DNA from: Duganella sp. 1411
GTDB taxonomy: Bacteria; Pseudomonadota; Gammaproteobacteria; Burkholderiales; Burkholderiaceae_D
DNA length: 64,000 nt
Reading direction: 5' to 3'
Assembly: GCF_017833525.1 (NCBI RefSeq)
Contig: NZ_JAFICD010000001.1
Location: forward strand, 186,001 to 250,000
A model generated the notes under the pieces. The model was not told the DNA's origin. It saw only the letters and a program-made list of their open reading frames with translations, and searched no databases. Positions 18,973-26,389 of the stretch are shown here, one piece after another. Position 1 is the stretch's first letter. Every line of letters begins with the position of its first letter. The position numbers and the translations under genes are program-made.

Positions 18973-21147
18973 TTATTTTTTCAGCCAACGTGAGAATGGT
19001 GACATATCCCGGCCCGATTCGACGTACCAGGCGCGCCGCGCGATGTCGAATTGCGCCCCCAGCGCCTTGACTTCGTCCTTCTCGTGGAAGCTTGCGGTCA
19101 GATACTGGCGGCCCGACGGCGCCGCCGGTTTGGCCTCGTTGCGGGCGATGGCGGCGTCGGCGGCCGGCGCCGATTGCTGCAGGCGCATGGCGGCGATGAA
19201 GGCGCTGCGCCGGGCCGGGTCGGCCGGCGAGAGCAGCGTCAGGCGCGCGCGCGCGCGGGTGGCGCCCACGTAGAACAGGTTTTCCTCGTCGCGCTTGGGC
19301 TGCGTCGGGTTGGGGAACTCGTCGTCCTGCAAAAACGGCAGGATCACGTGCTCGAACTCCTTGCCCTTGGCGTTGGCGACGCATTCGATCAGCACCGCCT
19401 TGCGTTCGCGCTTGCGGCGGATGAAGGCTTCGCGGGCGTTCATCGCGCTCCAGAAGTCGCGCAGGCTCTGGCCCGAGGCGGCGGCCGATTCCAGCAGGCC
19501 GGCCACCGACTTGTTGACCACCCCGGCGTCGTACGGCCGCACGAAGATGCGGCGCGCGGTGGCCACCAGCTTGACCCGTTCGCACAGCTCCGTCAGCACG
19601 GCGGCCGCCGGCGTGGCCGGGTCGAGCGCCGTCAGCCAGGCGATGGCGTCGATGACGGCGCGCTTGGTGGCCTGGCTGGCGACGTCGCGGTAGCCGCCGT
19701 CGCCGCCGCCGCCGCTGCGGTCATCCTCGATCAGGAACAGTTCCCCCAGCAGCGCCGGGTCCTTGAGGATCTGCGCCTTGAAGTTGTCCAGCCGTCGCGA
19801 AGAGAACTTCATTTCGCTAAAGGCGGTCATGGCGTCGACGATGGCGCCGCGCACCTGGTCCGATTTGACGGCGGCGAAGTCCTTGAGGGCGATGGCCAGC
19901 ATGCCGCGCAAGAACAGGATCTCGTCGCGCTGCAGGTAGCCGGCCATGGCGGGCGTGCGGTAGTCGATGTCGGCCTCGATCAGCGCGTTCTCGATCGCCA
20001 TCGACTGGTGGCGGTCGCGGATCAGGATCGCGCAGCCGTCGTAGGCGTGGCCGTCGGCCTTCCACTGGCGCACCGCCGCCACCGCCTGCTGCGCGCAGTC
20101 GGCCGGCGTGGCGTAGTGCGCCTGCCGGATCTGCGTGTGCGTCGGCAGGCTCGATTCGACCGCCTTGTGTTTGAACTCGGCCATCGCGTACGCCAGGTGG
20201 GGGCCATGGCGGTAGCTGTAGGTGAGCGGATAGCGCGCCAGCTTCGGATAGCGTTCGGCGAAGCGGCGGTTCAGGTATTCCTCGCTGGCGCCCAGTTTGG
20301 CGTGGATCACCTGGTCCTTGTCGCCGGCGCCGACGAAGAAGCATTGCGGCCGGCCGATCAGCGCGTCGAGGATGCGGAAGGCCGCCTCGTTCAGATCGTG
20401 CAGTTCGTCGCACAGCACCAGCCGGTAGTCGGGGAAGCGCTCGGCCAGGCGGCCGCCGGCGTCCAGGTTGCAGGCCAGGTCGTAGGTGGCGTCGAACGGG
20501 CCGCGGAACACGGCGCCGGCGCCGCCGTCCAGGCGCAGCGTTTCGTATTCCACCGTCGTCAGGTAGTCCGACAGCGGCACGCCGAGCAGCTCGGCGATCT
20601 CGTCGAGGCCCATGTACTCGACGTCGGTGGCCAGCGCCATCGTCGCCTTCAACCCCAGTTGGACGTCGAGGAACTGGCTGAGCGCGATGCTGTGGGTGTG
20701 CAGTTCCAGGCCGTCGACGCGGCCGGCGTAGCGGTCGCCGGCGCGGTCGACGGCGGCCAGCGCGTATTGCTTCAACTGGCGCGCCTCGGCGCACAGGCGC
20801 ACGTTGTCGCCGTCGATGGCGTCCAGCTGGCGCGCGGCGAAGTCCTCGAACGTCAGCACCGCCAGGCGCGCCACCAGCGCCTGCGGCACGCCGACGTCGA
20901 TCAGGCGTTGGCGCATGACGTCGCGCGCCTCCGGCGTGAACGTCAGCGCCAGGATCTGTTCGGGCGCCAGTTTGCGCGCCAGCGCCTCGCCGATGCGGAT
21001 CGCCAGCGTGGTGGTCTTGGCCGCGCCGGCGTTGGCGTCGACCAGCACGATCTTGTTCTGGGACAGCTGGATCGCCGTCTGTTCCGGCGTCGGAATCAGG
21101 CCTTGCGGCGTAAAGCGGGGGGAATTGGAGGATTCGGGTGCGTTCAT
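18973..21147 (-). CDS. UvrD/Rep-like SF1 helicase with C-terminal DUF5710-like domain
   Basis: A 724-aa 3'-5' DNA helicase candidate. Motif I is VDANAGAAKTTTLAIRIG near residue 36; Ia LALTFTPEARDVM; Walker B VLCDELHDLNEAAF near 245; motif III GAGDKDQVIHAKLG near 275; IV TYSYRHGPHL near 308; V AKGKEFEHVILPF near 610; VI YVGATRARARLTLL near 640. After the helicase core a ~50-residue domain (GRQYLTASFHEKDEVKALGA, then AWYVESGRDMSPFSRWLKK) matches the DUF5710 type often fused to DNA-processing proteins. The P-loop is slightly unusual (GAAKT in place of GSGKT). The start at 21147 is 3 nt after the LacI-type regulator's stop, so the two are co-expressed. Role in DNA repair or defence is inference. 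Confidence 0.88.
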   Translation of the reverse strand: MNAPESSNSPRFTPQGLIPTPEQTAIQLSQNKIVLVDANAGAAKTTTLAIRIGEALARKLAPEQILALTFTPEARDVMRQRLIDVGVPQALVARLAVLTFEDFAARQLDAIDGDNVRLCAEARQLKQYALAAVDRAGDRYAGRVDGLELHTHSIALSQFLDVQLGLKATMALATDVEYMGLDEIAELLGVPLSDYLTTVEYETLRLDGGAGAVFRGPFDATYDLACNLDAGGRLAERFPDYRLVLCDELHDLNEAAFRILDALIGRPQCFFVGAGDKDQVIHAKLGASEEYLNRRFAERYPKLARYPLTYSYRHGPHLAYAMAEFKHKAVESSLPTHTQIRQAHYATPADCAQQAVAAVRQWKADGHAYDGCAILIRDRHQSMAIENALIEADIDYRTPAMAGYLQRDEILFLRGMLAIALKDFAAVKSDQVRGAIVDAMTAFSEMKFSSRRLDNFKAQILKDPALLGELFLIEDDRSGGGGDGGYRDVASQATKRAVIDAIAWLTALDPATPAAAVLTELCERVKLVATARRIFVRPYDAGVVNKSVAGLLESAAASGQSLRDFWSAMNAREAFIRRKRERKAVLIECVANAKGKEFEHVILPFLQDDEFPNPTQPKRDEENLFYVGATRARARLTLLSPADPARRSAFIAAMRLQQSAPAADAAIARNEAKPAAPSGRQYLTASFHEKDEVKALGAQFDIARRAWYVESGRDMSPFSRWLKK

Positions 21148-21150
21148 CCG

Positions 21151-22275
21151 CTACATTATAGCGACCAGCGCGCGCATGCCGCCGCTCGTCGCGACCACCG
21201 GCGTCGGCACCGGCGTCAATCGGGCCGTCGCACCCTCGATGAACTGGGCGCTGAACACGCGCCGCTCGGCCTGCGATTCGTGGCGGTCGATGACGGCGCA
21301 CAGCAGGTCGGCCGCCGCCGTGGCCATTTTGGGCATCGGCTGGCGCAGCGTGGTCAGGTTGTAGCTCAACCAGTTGGATGGTTCGACGGCGTCGAAGCCG
21401 GCCACCGATAGCCGCCCAGGCACGTCGATGCCCAGTTCGTGGCGGGCGCAATCGAGGCAGCCGATGGCCATCACGTCGCTGCCGCAGATGATGGCGTCGG
21501 GCACCCGGCCCATTTGCTCGATGATGGCCTTGAGGCCGGCGCCGCCGCTGCGGTAGTCGGACTGGCCGGGCACCACCACCGGCGGCGGCAGTCCCAGTTC
21601 GGCCAGGCGCTCGCAGGCGCCGCGGCGGCGTTCGTTGGCCACCGTGGAGTCCTCGGTGCCGGCGATGATGCCGAAGCGGCGGTGGCCGGCGGCGGCCAGG
21701 CGCGAGACCAGCATGCGGCCGGCTTCGAGGTGGTCGCAGGTGACGGTGTTGACGGCGCGCTCGCGCAGGGTGCGGTTGAACAGCACCAGCGGCATGTGGC
21801 GCCGTTCGAATTCGGCGATGTGCAGGTCGGTCAGGCGGGCGGCGGCGATCACGCCGTCGACCTGGAATTGCCAGACGTCGGCCAGCACGCGGTCGACGTC
21901 GGTCTCGCGCGCCAGGGTGAACAGCAGCACGCGCTTGCCGCGCGCGGTGAGCTGCTGGCTCAACTCGGCCAGCAGTTCCGGATAATAGAGGTTGGCCTGG
22001 TTGGTGATGATCACCGCGACCATGTTGGAGCGCCGCGTGATCAGGCTGCGGGCGGCGGCGTTGGGGATGTAATCGAGCAGCGAGGCGGCCTTCATCACCC
22101 GCGCGTAGGTCGATTTGGAGACGCTGGCGCCGGGCTTGAAGCAGCGCGAGACGGCCGATTGCGACACCCCGGCCACCAGGGCGACATCGTAGGAGGTGAC
22201 GCGGCGGGCCTCGCGGGCGATGGTGGCTTTGTGTTCGGTGGCGCTGATCTCAACTGTCGGCTTGGATTTCGTCAT
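21151..22275 (-). CDS. LacI-family transcriptional regulator
   Basis: A 374-aa regulator: an N-terminal LacI helix-turn-helix (about 28-75; TSYDVALVAGVSQSAVSRCF, SKSTYARVMKAASLLDYIPN, AAARSLITRRSNMVAVI) and a periplasmic-binding-protein-like sensor domain (about 85-360; NLYYPELLAELSQQL, DGVIAAARL, NTVTCDHLEAGRMLVSRLAA, GSDVMAIGCLDCARHELG). The ~25-residue N-terminal extension before the HTH is longer than usual. Its effector would normally be a sugar, yet no sugar-use genes are nearby; instead the helicase gene follows at 3 nt. A palindrome TTTCCATGTGGAAA in the divergent spacer (22396-22409) is a possible operator. Confidence 0.92.
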   Translation of the reverse strand: MTKSKPTVEISATEHKATIAREARRVTSYDVALVAGVSQSAVSRCFKPGASVSKSTYARVMKAASLLDYIPNAAARSLITRRSNMVAVIITNQANLYYPELLAELSQQLTARGKRVLLFTLARETDVDRVLADVWQFQVDGVIAAARLTDLHIAEFERRHMPLVLFNRTLRERAVNTVTCDHLEAGRMLVSRLAAAGHRRFGIIAGTEDSTVANERRRGACERLAELGLPPPVVVPGQSDYRSGGAGLKAIIEQMGRVPDAIICGSDVMAIGCLDCARHELGIDVPGRLSVAGFDAVEPSNWLSYNLTTLRQPMPKMATAAADLLCAVIDRHESQAERRVFSAQFIEGATARLTPVPTPVVATSGGMRALVAIM

Positions 22276-22395
22276 TATCTTTTTATCATCGTGGTGACCG
22301 CCGCCTTGCCGGGTGCGCCGGTCGCGCTGTTCTGATTGCTATAGCGGTCACGTCGAGGATAATCAAAAACTTACTCTATAACAACAAATATCGTG

Positions 22396-22409
22396 TTTCC
22401 ATGTGGAAA
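22396..22409. promoter_or_regulatory. Candidate LacI-type operator palindrome
   Basis: TTTCCATGTGGAAA: perfect 6-bp arms with a 2-nt centre in the spacer between the LacI-type gene and the divergent Hsp70 gene. LacI-family sites are usually short A/T-flanked palindromes of this kind. Binding is not shown. Confidence 0.4.
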
Positions 22410-22450
22410 TTACTTACGTGGTGTGGTGGCACAGCAATTTTCACTGATGA

Positions 22451-22502
22451 GGGCGTTTTTCTGATAGCATAACGCCCCTTTATCACGTGTGAAGGGGCGA
22501 CA
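22451..22502 (+). promoter_or_regulatory. Switch-like leader of the Hsp70 gene: two mutually exclusive hairpins, SD sequestered
   Basis: Hairpin A: GGGCGTT (22451-22457) pairs with AACGCCC (22471-22477). Hairpin B: CGCCCCTT (22473-22480) pairs with AAGGGGCG (22492-22499), loop of 11 nt. The pairing segments overlap at 22473-22477, so only one hairpin can form. Hairpin B buries AAGGGG, the only Shine-Dalgarno sequence before the ATG at 22502. This resembles an RNA thermometer or translational switch. The same DNA could instead be a protein operator, and if a promoter -10 lies near 22463-22470 hairpin A would not be transcribed. Confidence 0.5.
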
Positions 22503-23752
22503 TGGCCAATGCTTGCGGCGTCGATTTCGGCACGTCAAATTCCACGGTGGGCTGGGTGCGTCCCGGCCAGGCCGTGATGTTGGGACTTGAGGACGGCAAG
22601 ACCACCTTGCCGTCGGTCGTCTTCTTCAACGCGGAGGACGAGCAGGTCACCTTCGGACGTGCGGCGCTGGCCGAATATCTGGCCGGCTATGAGGGGCGCT
22701 TGATGCGCTCATTGAAGAGTTTGCTCGGGACCAGTCTGATCGACGGTCAGACCGAGGTGGGTGGCCGCGCGCTGCCGTTCCGCATGCTGCTGGCCCAGTT
22801 CATCGGCGAGGTCAAGCAGCGCGCCGAGCGCTCGGCCGGGCGCGAGTTCACGTCGGCCGTGTTCGGCCGGCCCGTGCATTTCATCGACGACAGCCAGGAA
22901 AACGACCAGCTGGCCGAGGATACGCTGGCCGAGGTGGCCCGTTCGGTCGGCTTCAAGGACATCGCCTTCCAGTTCGAGCCGATCGCCGCCGCGTTCGACT
23001 ACGAGTCGCAGATCGACCGCGAGGAACTGGTGCTGATCGCCGACATCGGCGGCGGCACGTCGGACTTCTCGCTGGTGCGGCTGTCGCCCGCGCGCGCCAA
23101 GAAAACCGAGCGGCGCGACGACATCCTGGCCAACGGCGGCGTGCACATCGGCGGCACCGACTTCGATAAATACCTCAGCCTGTCGTCGGTGATGCCGCTG
23201 CTGGGCTACGGCAGCCGGCTGCGCAACAACAGCGAAGTGCCGTCCAGCTACTTCTTCAACCTGGCGACGTGGCACACGATCAACCAGGCCTACACCAAGA
23301 AGATGTGGACCCAGCTGTCGGACCTGCTGCGCGATTCGGCCGAGCAGGAAAAGCTGGGCCGGCTGCAGCGCCTGATCGACGAGCGTGCCGGCCACTGGCT
23401 GGCGATGAAGGTGGAGGAGGGCAAGATCGCCCTGTCCGACGCCGTCAAGGTGCAGCTGGAGCTGGACCGCTTGTCGCCGGCCGTCACGCTCGAGCTCGAT
23501 CGCGCGCAGTTCGACGACGCCATCGGCCATCTGGTCGGTTCGGTCGAGAACACCGTGCTCAAGCTGCTGGCCGACGCCGGCGTGGCGCCGGCCGACGTCG
23601 ACACGGTATTCTTTACCGGCGGATCGAGCGGCGTGCGTATGCTGCGCGAGCGCATCGGCGCGCTGGTGCCGGGGGCGCGCAAGGTCGAGGGCGATCTGTT
23701 CGGCAGCATCGGCGCCGGCCTGGCGCTCGACGCGGTCCGCAAATTCGGCTAA
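22502..23752 (+). CDS. yegD: YegD-type Hsp70-family protein
   Basis: A 416-aa actin/Hsp70-fold ATPase of the YegD type, which lacks the DnaK substrate-binding domain. Phosphate 1 is GVDFGTSNSTVG near residue 6; connect and phosphate 2 are EPIAAAFDYE and ADIGGGTSDFSLV near 160-190; the adenosine motif is FFTGGSSGVRMLRE near 375. The insert QAYTKKMWTQLSDLLRDSAE is characteristic of YegD proteins. The partner or client is unknown in the family. Start at 22502 behind AAGGGG, which is held in a hairpin. The stop is at the beginning of five 12-bp repeats, then the exonuclease gene follows 61 nt later in the same direction. Confidence 0.9.
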   Translation: MANACGVDFGTSNSTVGWVRPGQAVMLGLEDGKTTLPSVVFFNAEDEQVTFGRAALAEYLAGYEGRLMRSLKSLLGTSLIDGQTEVGGRALPFRMLLAQFIGEVKQRAERSAGREFTSAVFGRPVHFIDDSQENDQLAEDTLAEVARSVGFKDIAFQFEPIAAAFDYESQIDREELVLIADIGGGTSDFSLVRLSPARAKKTERRDDILANGGVHIGGTDFDKYLSLSSVMPLLGYGSRLRNNSEVPSSYFFNLATWHTINQAYTKKMWTQLSDLLRDSAEQEKLGRLQRLIDERAGHWLAMKVEEGKIALSDAVKVQLELDRLSPAVTLELDRAQFDDAIGHLVGSVENTVLKLLADAGVAPADVDTVFFTGGSSGVRMLRERIGALVPGARKVEGDLFGSIGAGLALDAVRKFG

Positions 23753-23801
23753 TAATTCGGCGAACAATCCGGCTAACAATCCGGCTAACAATTCGGCTAA
23801 C
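23742..23801 (+). repeat. Five tandem 12-bp repeats across the Hsp70 gene stop codon
   Basis: Units AATTCGGCTAAT, AATTCGGCGAAC, AATCCGGCTAAC (twice) and AATTCGGCTAAC. The first unit encodes the last residues and stop (TTC GGC TAA) of the Hsp70 protein, and the rest lie in the spacer before the exonuclease gene. Probably produced by replication slippage. Confidence 0.92.
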
Positions 23802-23813
23802 CCAGGGACGCAA

Positions 23814-24434
23814 ATGCTCGACAAATCCATCGTCATGCTCGACTTCGAGACCACCGGCCTGTCGCCCGCCATGGGCGACCGCATCACCGAGGTGGCGGCG
23901 TTGCGCATCGTCGGCGGGCGGGTGGTCGAGCGCTACGTCTCCCTGATCAACTGTAATGTGCGCATTCCCTCCTTCATCACCGGGCTGACCGGCATCACCC
24001 AGGCGATGGTCGACAACGCGCCGCCGGTCGGGCGCGTGGTGCCCGAGCTGCTCGATTTCATCGGCGGCGACGCGCTGTCGGCCCACAACGCCAGTTTCGA
24101 TGAAAAATTCCTGCGCGCCGAGGCGGCACGGCTCAACCTGACGCCCGGCCACCAGTCGCTGGTGTGTTCGCTCAAGCTGTCGCGCCGGGTGTTTCCCAAC
24201 CTGGCCAGCTACAAGCTGGGCAACCTGTCCGGCCAACTGGGCATCCGCTTCAAGAGCGCGGCCCACCGGGCCGAGTCCGACGCCGAGGTGGCGGCCGAGG
24301 TGCTGATCCACATCGGCAAGCATATCGGCGCGACCTACGGCATCGCCGGCGTCGATCCTGCTCTGCTCGTCTCAGTAAACAAGCTGGCCGCTGCCAAAGT
24401 GCACCAATTCTTGCAAAAACAGTCCCCTCAGTAA
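23814..24434 (+). CDS. DEDDh 3'-5' exonuclease (DnaQ-like)
   Basis: A 206-aa exonuclease of the DnaQ/RNase T superfamily. ExoI is MLDFETTGLSP near residue 8-18 with catalytic Asp and Glu; ExoII is GDALSAHNASFDEKFL near 85-98; ExoIII is AHRAESDAEVAAEVL near 153-165, with the catalytic His five residues before Asp. It resembles the epsilon proofreading subunit but lacks the C-terminal polymerase-binding tail and has no polymerase gene nearby. Start at 23814 is preceded by AGGGACG. Its placement behind the Hsp70 gene suggests co-transcription; with the divergent helicase it makes a cluster of nucleic-acid enzymes. Confidence 0.9.
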   Translation: MLDKSIVMLDFETTGLSPAMGDRITEVAALRIVGGRVVERYVSLINCNVRIPSFITGLTGITQAMVDNAPPVGRVVPELLDFIGGDALSAHNASFDEKFLRAEAARLNLTPGHQSLVCSLKLSRRVFPNLASYKLGNLSGQLGIRFKSAAHRAESDAEVAAEVLIHIGKHIGATYGIAGVDPALLVSVNKLAAAKVHQFLQKQSPQ

Positions 24435-24550
24435 GTTTGCGCTGAAGCGATAGCATTTTATCATCACTCGTTTGATGGCGCTCAAATCTGAAGCCGCCGC
24501 CACGCTTACACTTTAGTCAACATAGTTGCAGTGTAGGCAAGGGGTGCGCG

Positions 24551-25945
24551 ATGAAAAACCAGAGCTCCGCCAGAGATGGCTACGACAGTTATGTGTGGTA
24601 CAAAGAGGCGGCCGAACGTGGTAACCCCTACGCGCAATTCAACCTCGCGATGGTCTATAAAAAAGGCCAGGGCGTCGCGCGCGACGACAAATTGGCGTTC
24701 CACTGGATGCAGCTGGCGGCGCAGCAGGGCCTCGTGTTCGCCCAAAACCATCTTGGCGTCATGTATTACAACGGACGGGGCGTCGCCAACAACGACAAGG
24801 AGGCGGTGCGCTGGTTTCGCGCCGCCGCCCAGCAGGGCGACGCGTCGGCCCAGCAAAATCTCGGCCAGATGTATAAAAAGGGGCGCGGCGTCGCGCGCAG
24901 CGACGAGATCGCGCTGTCGTGGTTCTACCGGGCGTCGGAACAGGGCATCGCCAGCGCGCAGACCTTGCTTGGCGAGGCCTATGTCCATGGCATGGGCGTG
25001 CGCCGTAACTTCTCTCTGGCGCTGGCGTGGTTTCGCAAGGCCGCGCTGCAAAACGACGCCAACGCCCAGCTCAATCTCGGCTTGATGTACAAGCACGGCC
25101 ACGGCGTCACGCGCAGCGATACGCAGGCGCTGGCGTGGTTCCGGCAGGCCGCCGCGCAGGGTGACGCGGTGGCCCAGCGTCTGGTCGGCGTCGCCTATTC
25201 CGAAGGCCTGGGCGTCGAGGCCGACCAGTTGCGCGCCTACGCCTGGCTGTCGCGCGCGGCCGAGCAGGAGGACGCCGACGCCCAGTTCAACCTCGGCATC
25301 ATGCTGGCCAACGGCAAGGGCGTCGACCGCGACGACGAGCTGGCGTTTTCATGGTACCGGCGCGCGGCCGAGTCCGGCCATGTGCTGGCCCAGTACAACC
25401 TGGGCGGCATGTATGCGCGCGGGCGCGGCGTCGGCCGCGACGAGCAGCGCGCGCTCGAGTGGTACCGCATGGCCGCCGAGCAGGGCGCGCCGAACGCCCA
25501 GTTCAACGTCGGCGTCATGTACGCCAACGGCCATGGCGTGGCCAAGGACGAGGAGCGCGCCGTGGCCTGGTACCGCAGCGCGGCCGAGCAGGGCGACGCC
25601 AGCGCGCAAAACAACCTGGGCGTCATGTACGCCAACGGCCTGGGCGTGGCGCAGGACGACGTGCAGGCGGTCAAATGGTACGGCAAGGCGGCCGAGCAGG
25701 GGCACGCGCTGGCGCAGTTCAATCTGGGCGGGATGTATGGCAACGGGCGCGGCGTCAAGCGCGACGAAGTGCGCTCCTTCATGTGGCTGACGCTCGCGGA
25801 GGAAGGTGGCGACGTGGCGGCCGCCAGCAACCGCAAGAAGGTCGAGCTGAACATGGCGCCGGAAGCGATCGCCCAGGCGTTGGAGCTGGCGCGCCTCTGG
25901 CGTGCGCAGCAGCGCAGGACGGCGCCGCGCGGGCGACCGCGTTGA
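24551..25945 (+). CDS. Sel1-repeat (SLR/TPR-like) protein
   Basis: A 464-aa protein made almost entirely of about twelve 36-residue Sel1 repeats with the signature A(Q)xNLGxMYxxGxGV and WxRxAAEQGD (for example NAQFNVGVMYANGHGVAKDE, SAQNNLGVMYANGLGVAQDD). Sel1 solenoids are scaffolds for protein-protein contacts, often in signalling or envelope stress. No signal peptide or membrane segment is visible, so a cytoplasmic location is likely. The first ATG (24551) is used, preceded by GGGGTGCGCG. The C-terminal 40 residues are outside the repeats and basic. Partners cannot be inferred from the neighbours. Confidence 0.92.
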   Translation: MKNQSSARDGYDSYVWYKEAAERGNPYAQFNLAMVYKKGQGVARDDKLAFHWMQLAAQQGLVFAQNHLGVMYYNGRGVANNDKEAVRWFRAAAQQGDASAQQNLGQMYKKGRGVARSDEIALSWFYRASEQGIASAQTLLGEAYVHGMGVRRNFSLALAWFRKAALQNDANAQLNLGLMYKHGHGVTRSDTQALAWFRQAAAQGDAVAQRLVGVAYSEGLGVEADQLRAYAWLSRAAEQEDADAQFNLGIMLANGKGVDRDDELAFSWYRRAAESGHVLAQYNLGGMYARGRGVGRDEQRALEWYRMAAEQGAPNAQFNVGVMYANGHGVAKDEERAVAWYRSAAEQGDASAQNNLGVMYANGLGVAQDDVQAVKWYGKAAEQGHALAQFNLGGMYGNGRGVKRDEVRSFMWLTLAEEGGDVAAASNRKKVELNMAPEAIAQALELARLWRAQQRRTAPRGRPR

Positions 25946-26009
25946 TTAGCGCTTCCAAGGTCAGTTTGCTTGAATCGCATATCCCTGCGAGCTACAATCC
26001 AATCTAAGT

Positions 26010-26047
26010 CACGTAGGGCGGATTAGCGCGCAGCGCGTAATCCGCCA
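26010..26047. repeat. GGCGGATTA/TAATCCGCC palindromic repeat, single copy
   Basis: CACGTAGGGCGGATTAGCGC then GCAGCGCGTAATCCGCCA: an imperfect hairpin of the family also at 6181, 31450 and 56637, between the Sel1 gene and the HigA gene. Confidence 0.85.
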
Positions 26048-26113
26048 AGCGCCGCCGACGGCTTAACGATGGCCGATTGCAGCGTTCCAGAAATTTCTCA
26101 ATATGGATTAAAA

Positions 26114-26389
26114 ATGACTCGTATGCATAATCCTCCGCATCCGGGCGAAGTATTGAAAGAGTATCTCGCGAACGTTAGCGTGACAAAGGCCGCGATGCAG
26201 ATGGGTGTCGGGCGAGCCACTCTCCAACGGGTTGTATCGGGCGCAGGTGGCATTTCGGCAGACATGGCCTATCGGTTGGCGGCCGCCTTCGGTACCAGCC
26301 CCGAACTATGGGCCGGTATGCAACTGCAGTACGACCTGTATCAAGCAGGCAAGCTCAAGCGACCGAAAATCGAACGCATCGCGGGCTAG
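26114..26389 (+). CDS. higA: HigA-family antitoxin (orphan)
   Basis: A 91-aa XRE-type DNA-binding antitoxin of the HigA/VapI family. The diagnostic N-terminus NPPHPGEVLKEYL is followed by the HTH (VTKAAMQMGVGRATLQRVVS) and AAAFGTSPELWAGMQLQYDL near 65-85. In normal HigBA modules a ~90-aa HigB RNase precedes it, but the 168 nt upstream hold a palindromic repeat and no toxin. It may control other genes or be a remnant. The start at 26114 matches the family N-terminus; the in-frame ATG at 26069 would add unrelated residues. Its stop shares a CTAG with the convergent gene's stop. Confidence 0.85.
   Translation: MTRMHNPPHPGEVLKEYLANVSVTKAAMQMGVGRATLQRVVSGAGGISADMAYRLAAAFGTSPELWAGMQLQYDLYQAGKLKRPKIERIAG

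Noticed and set aside
24551-25945. Regularly spaced near-repeats at DNA level that could look like a repeat array
   Set aside because: The periodicity is 108 nt (36 codons) and is explained by Sel1 protein repeats in one frame; there are no identical direct repeats with unique spacers, so it is not CRISPR.
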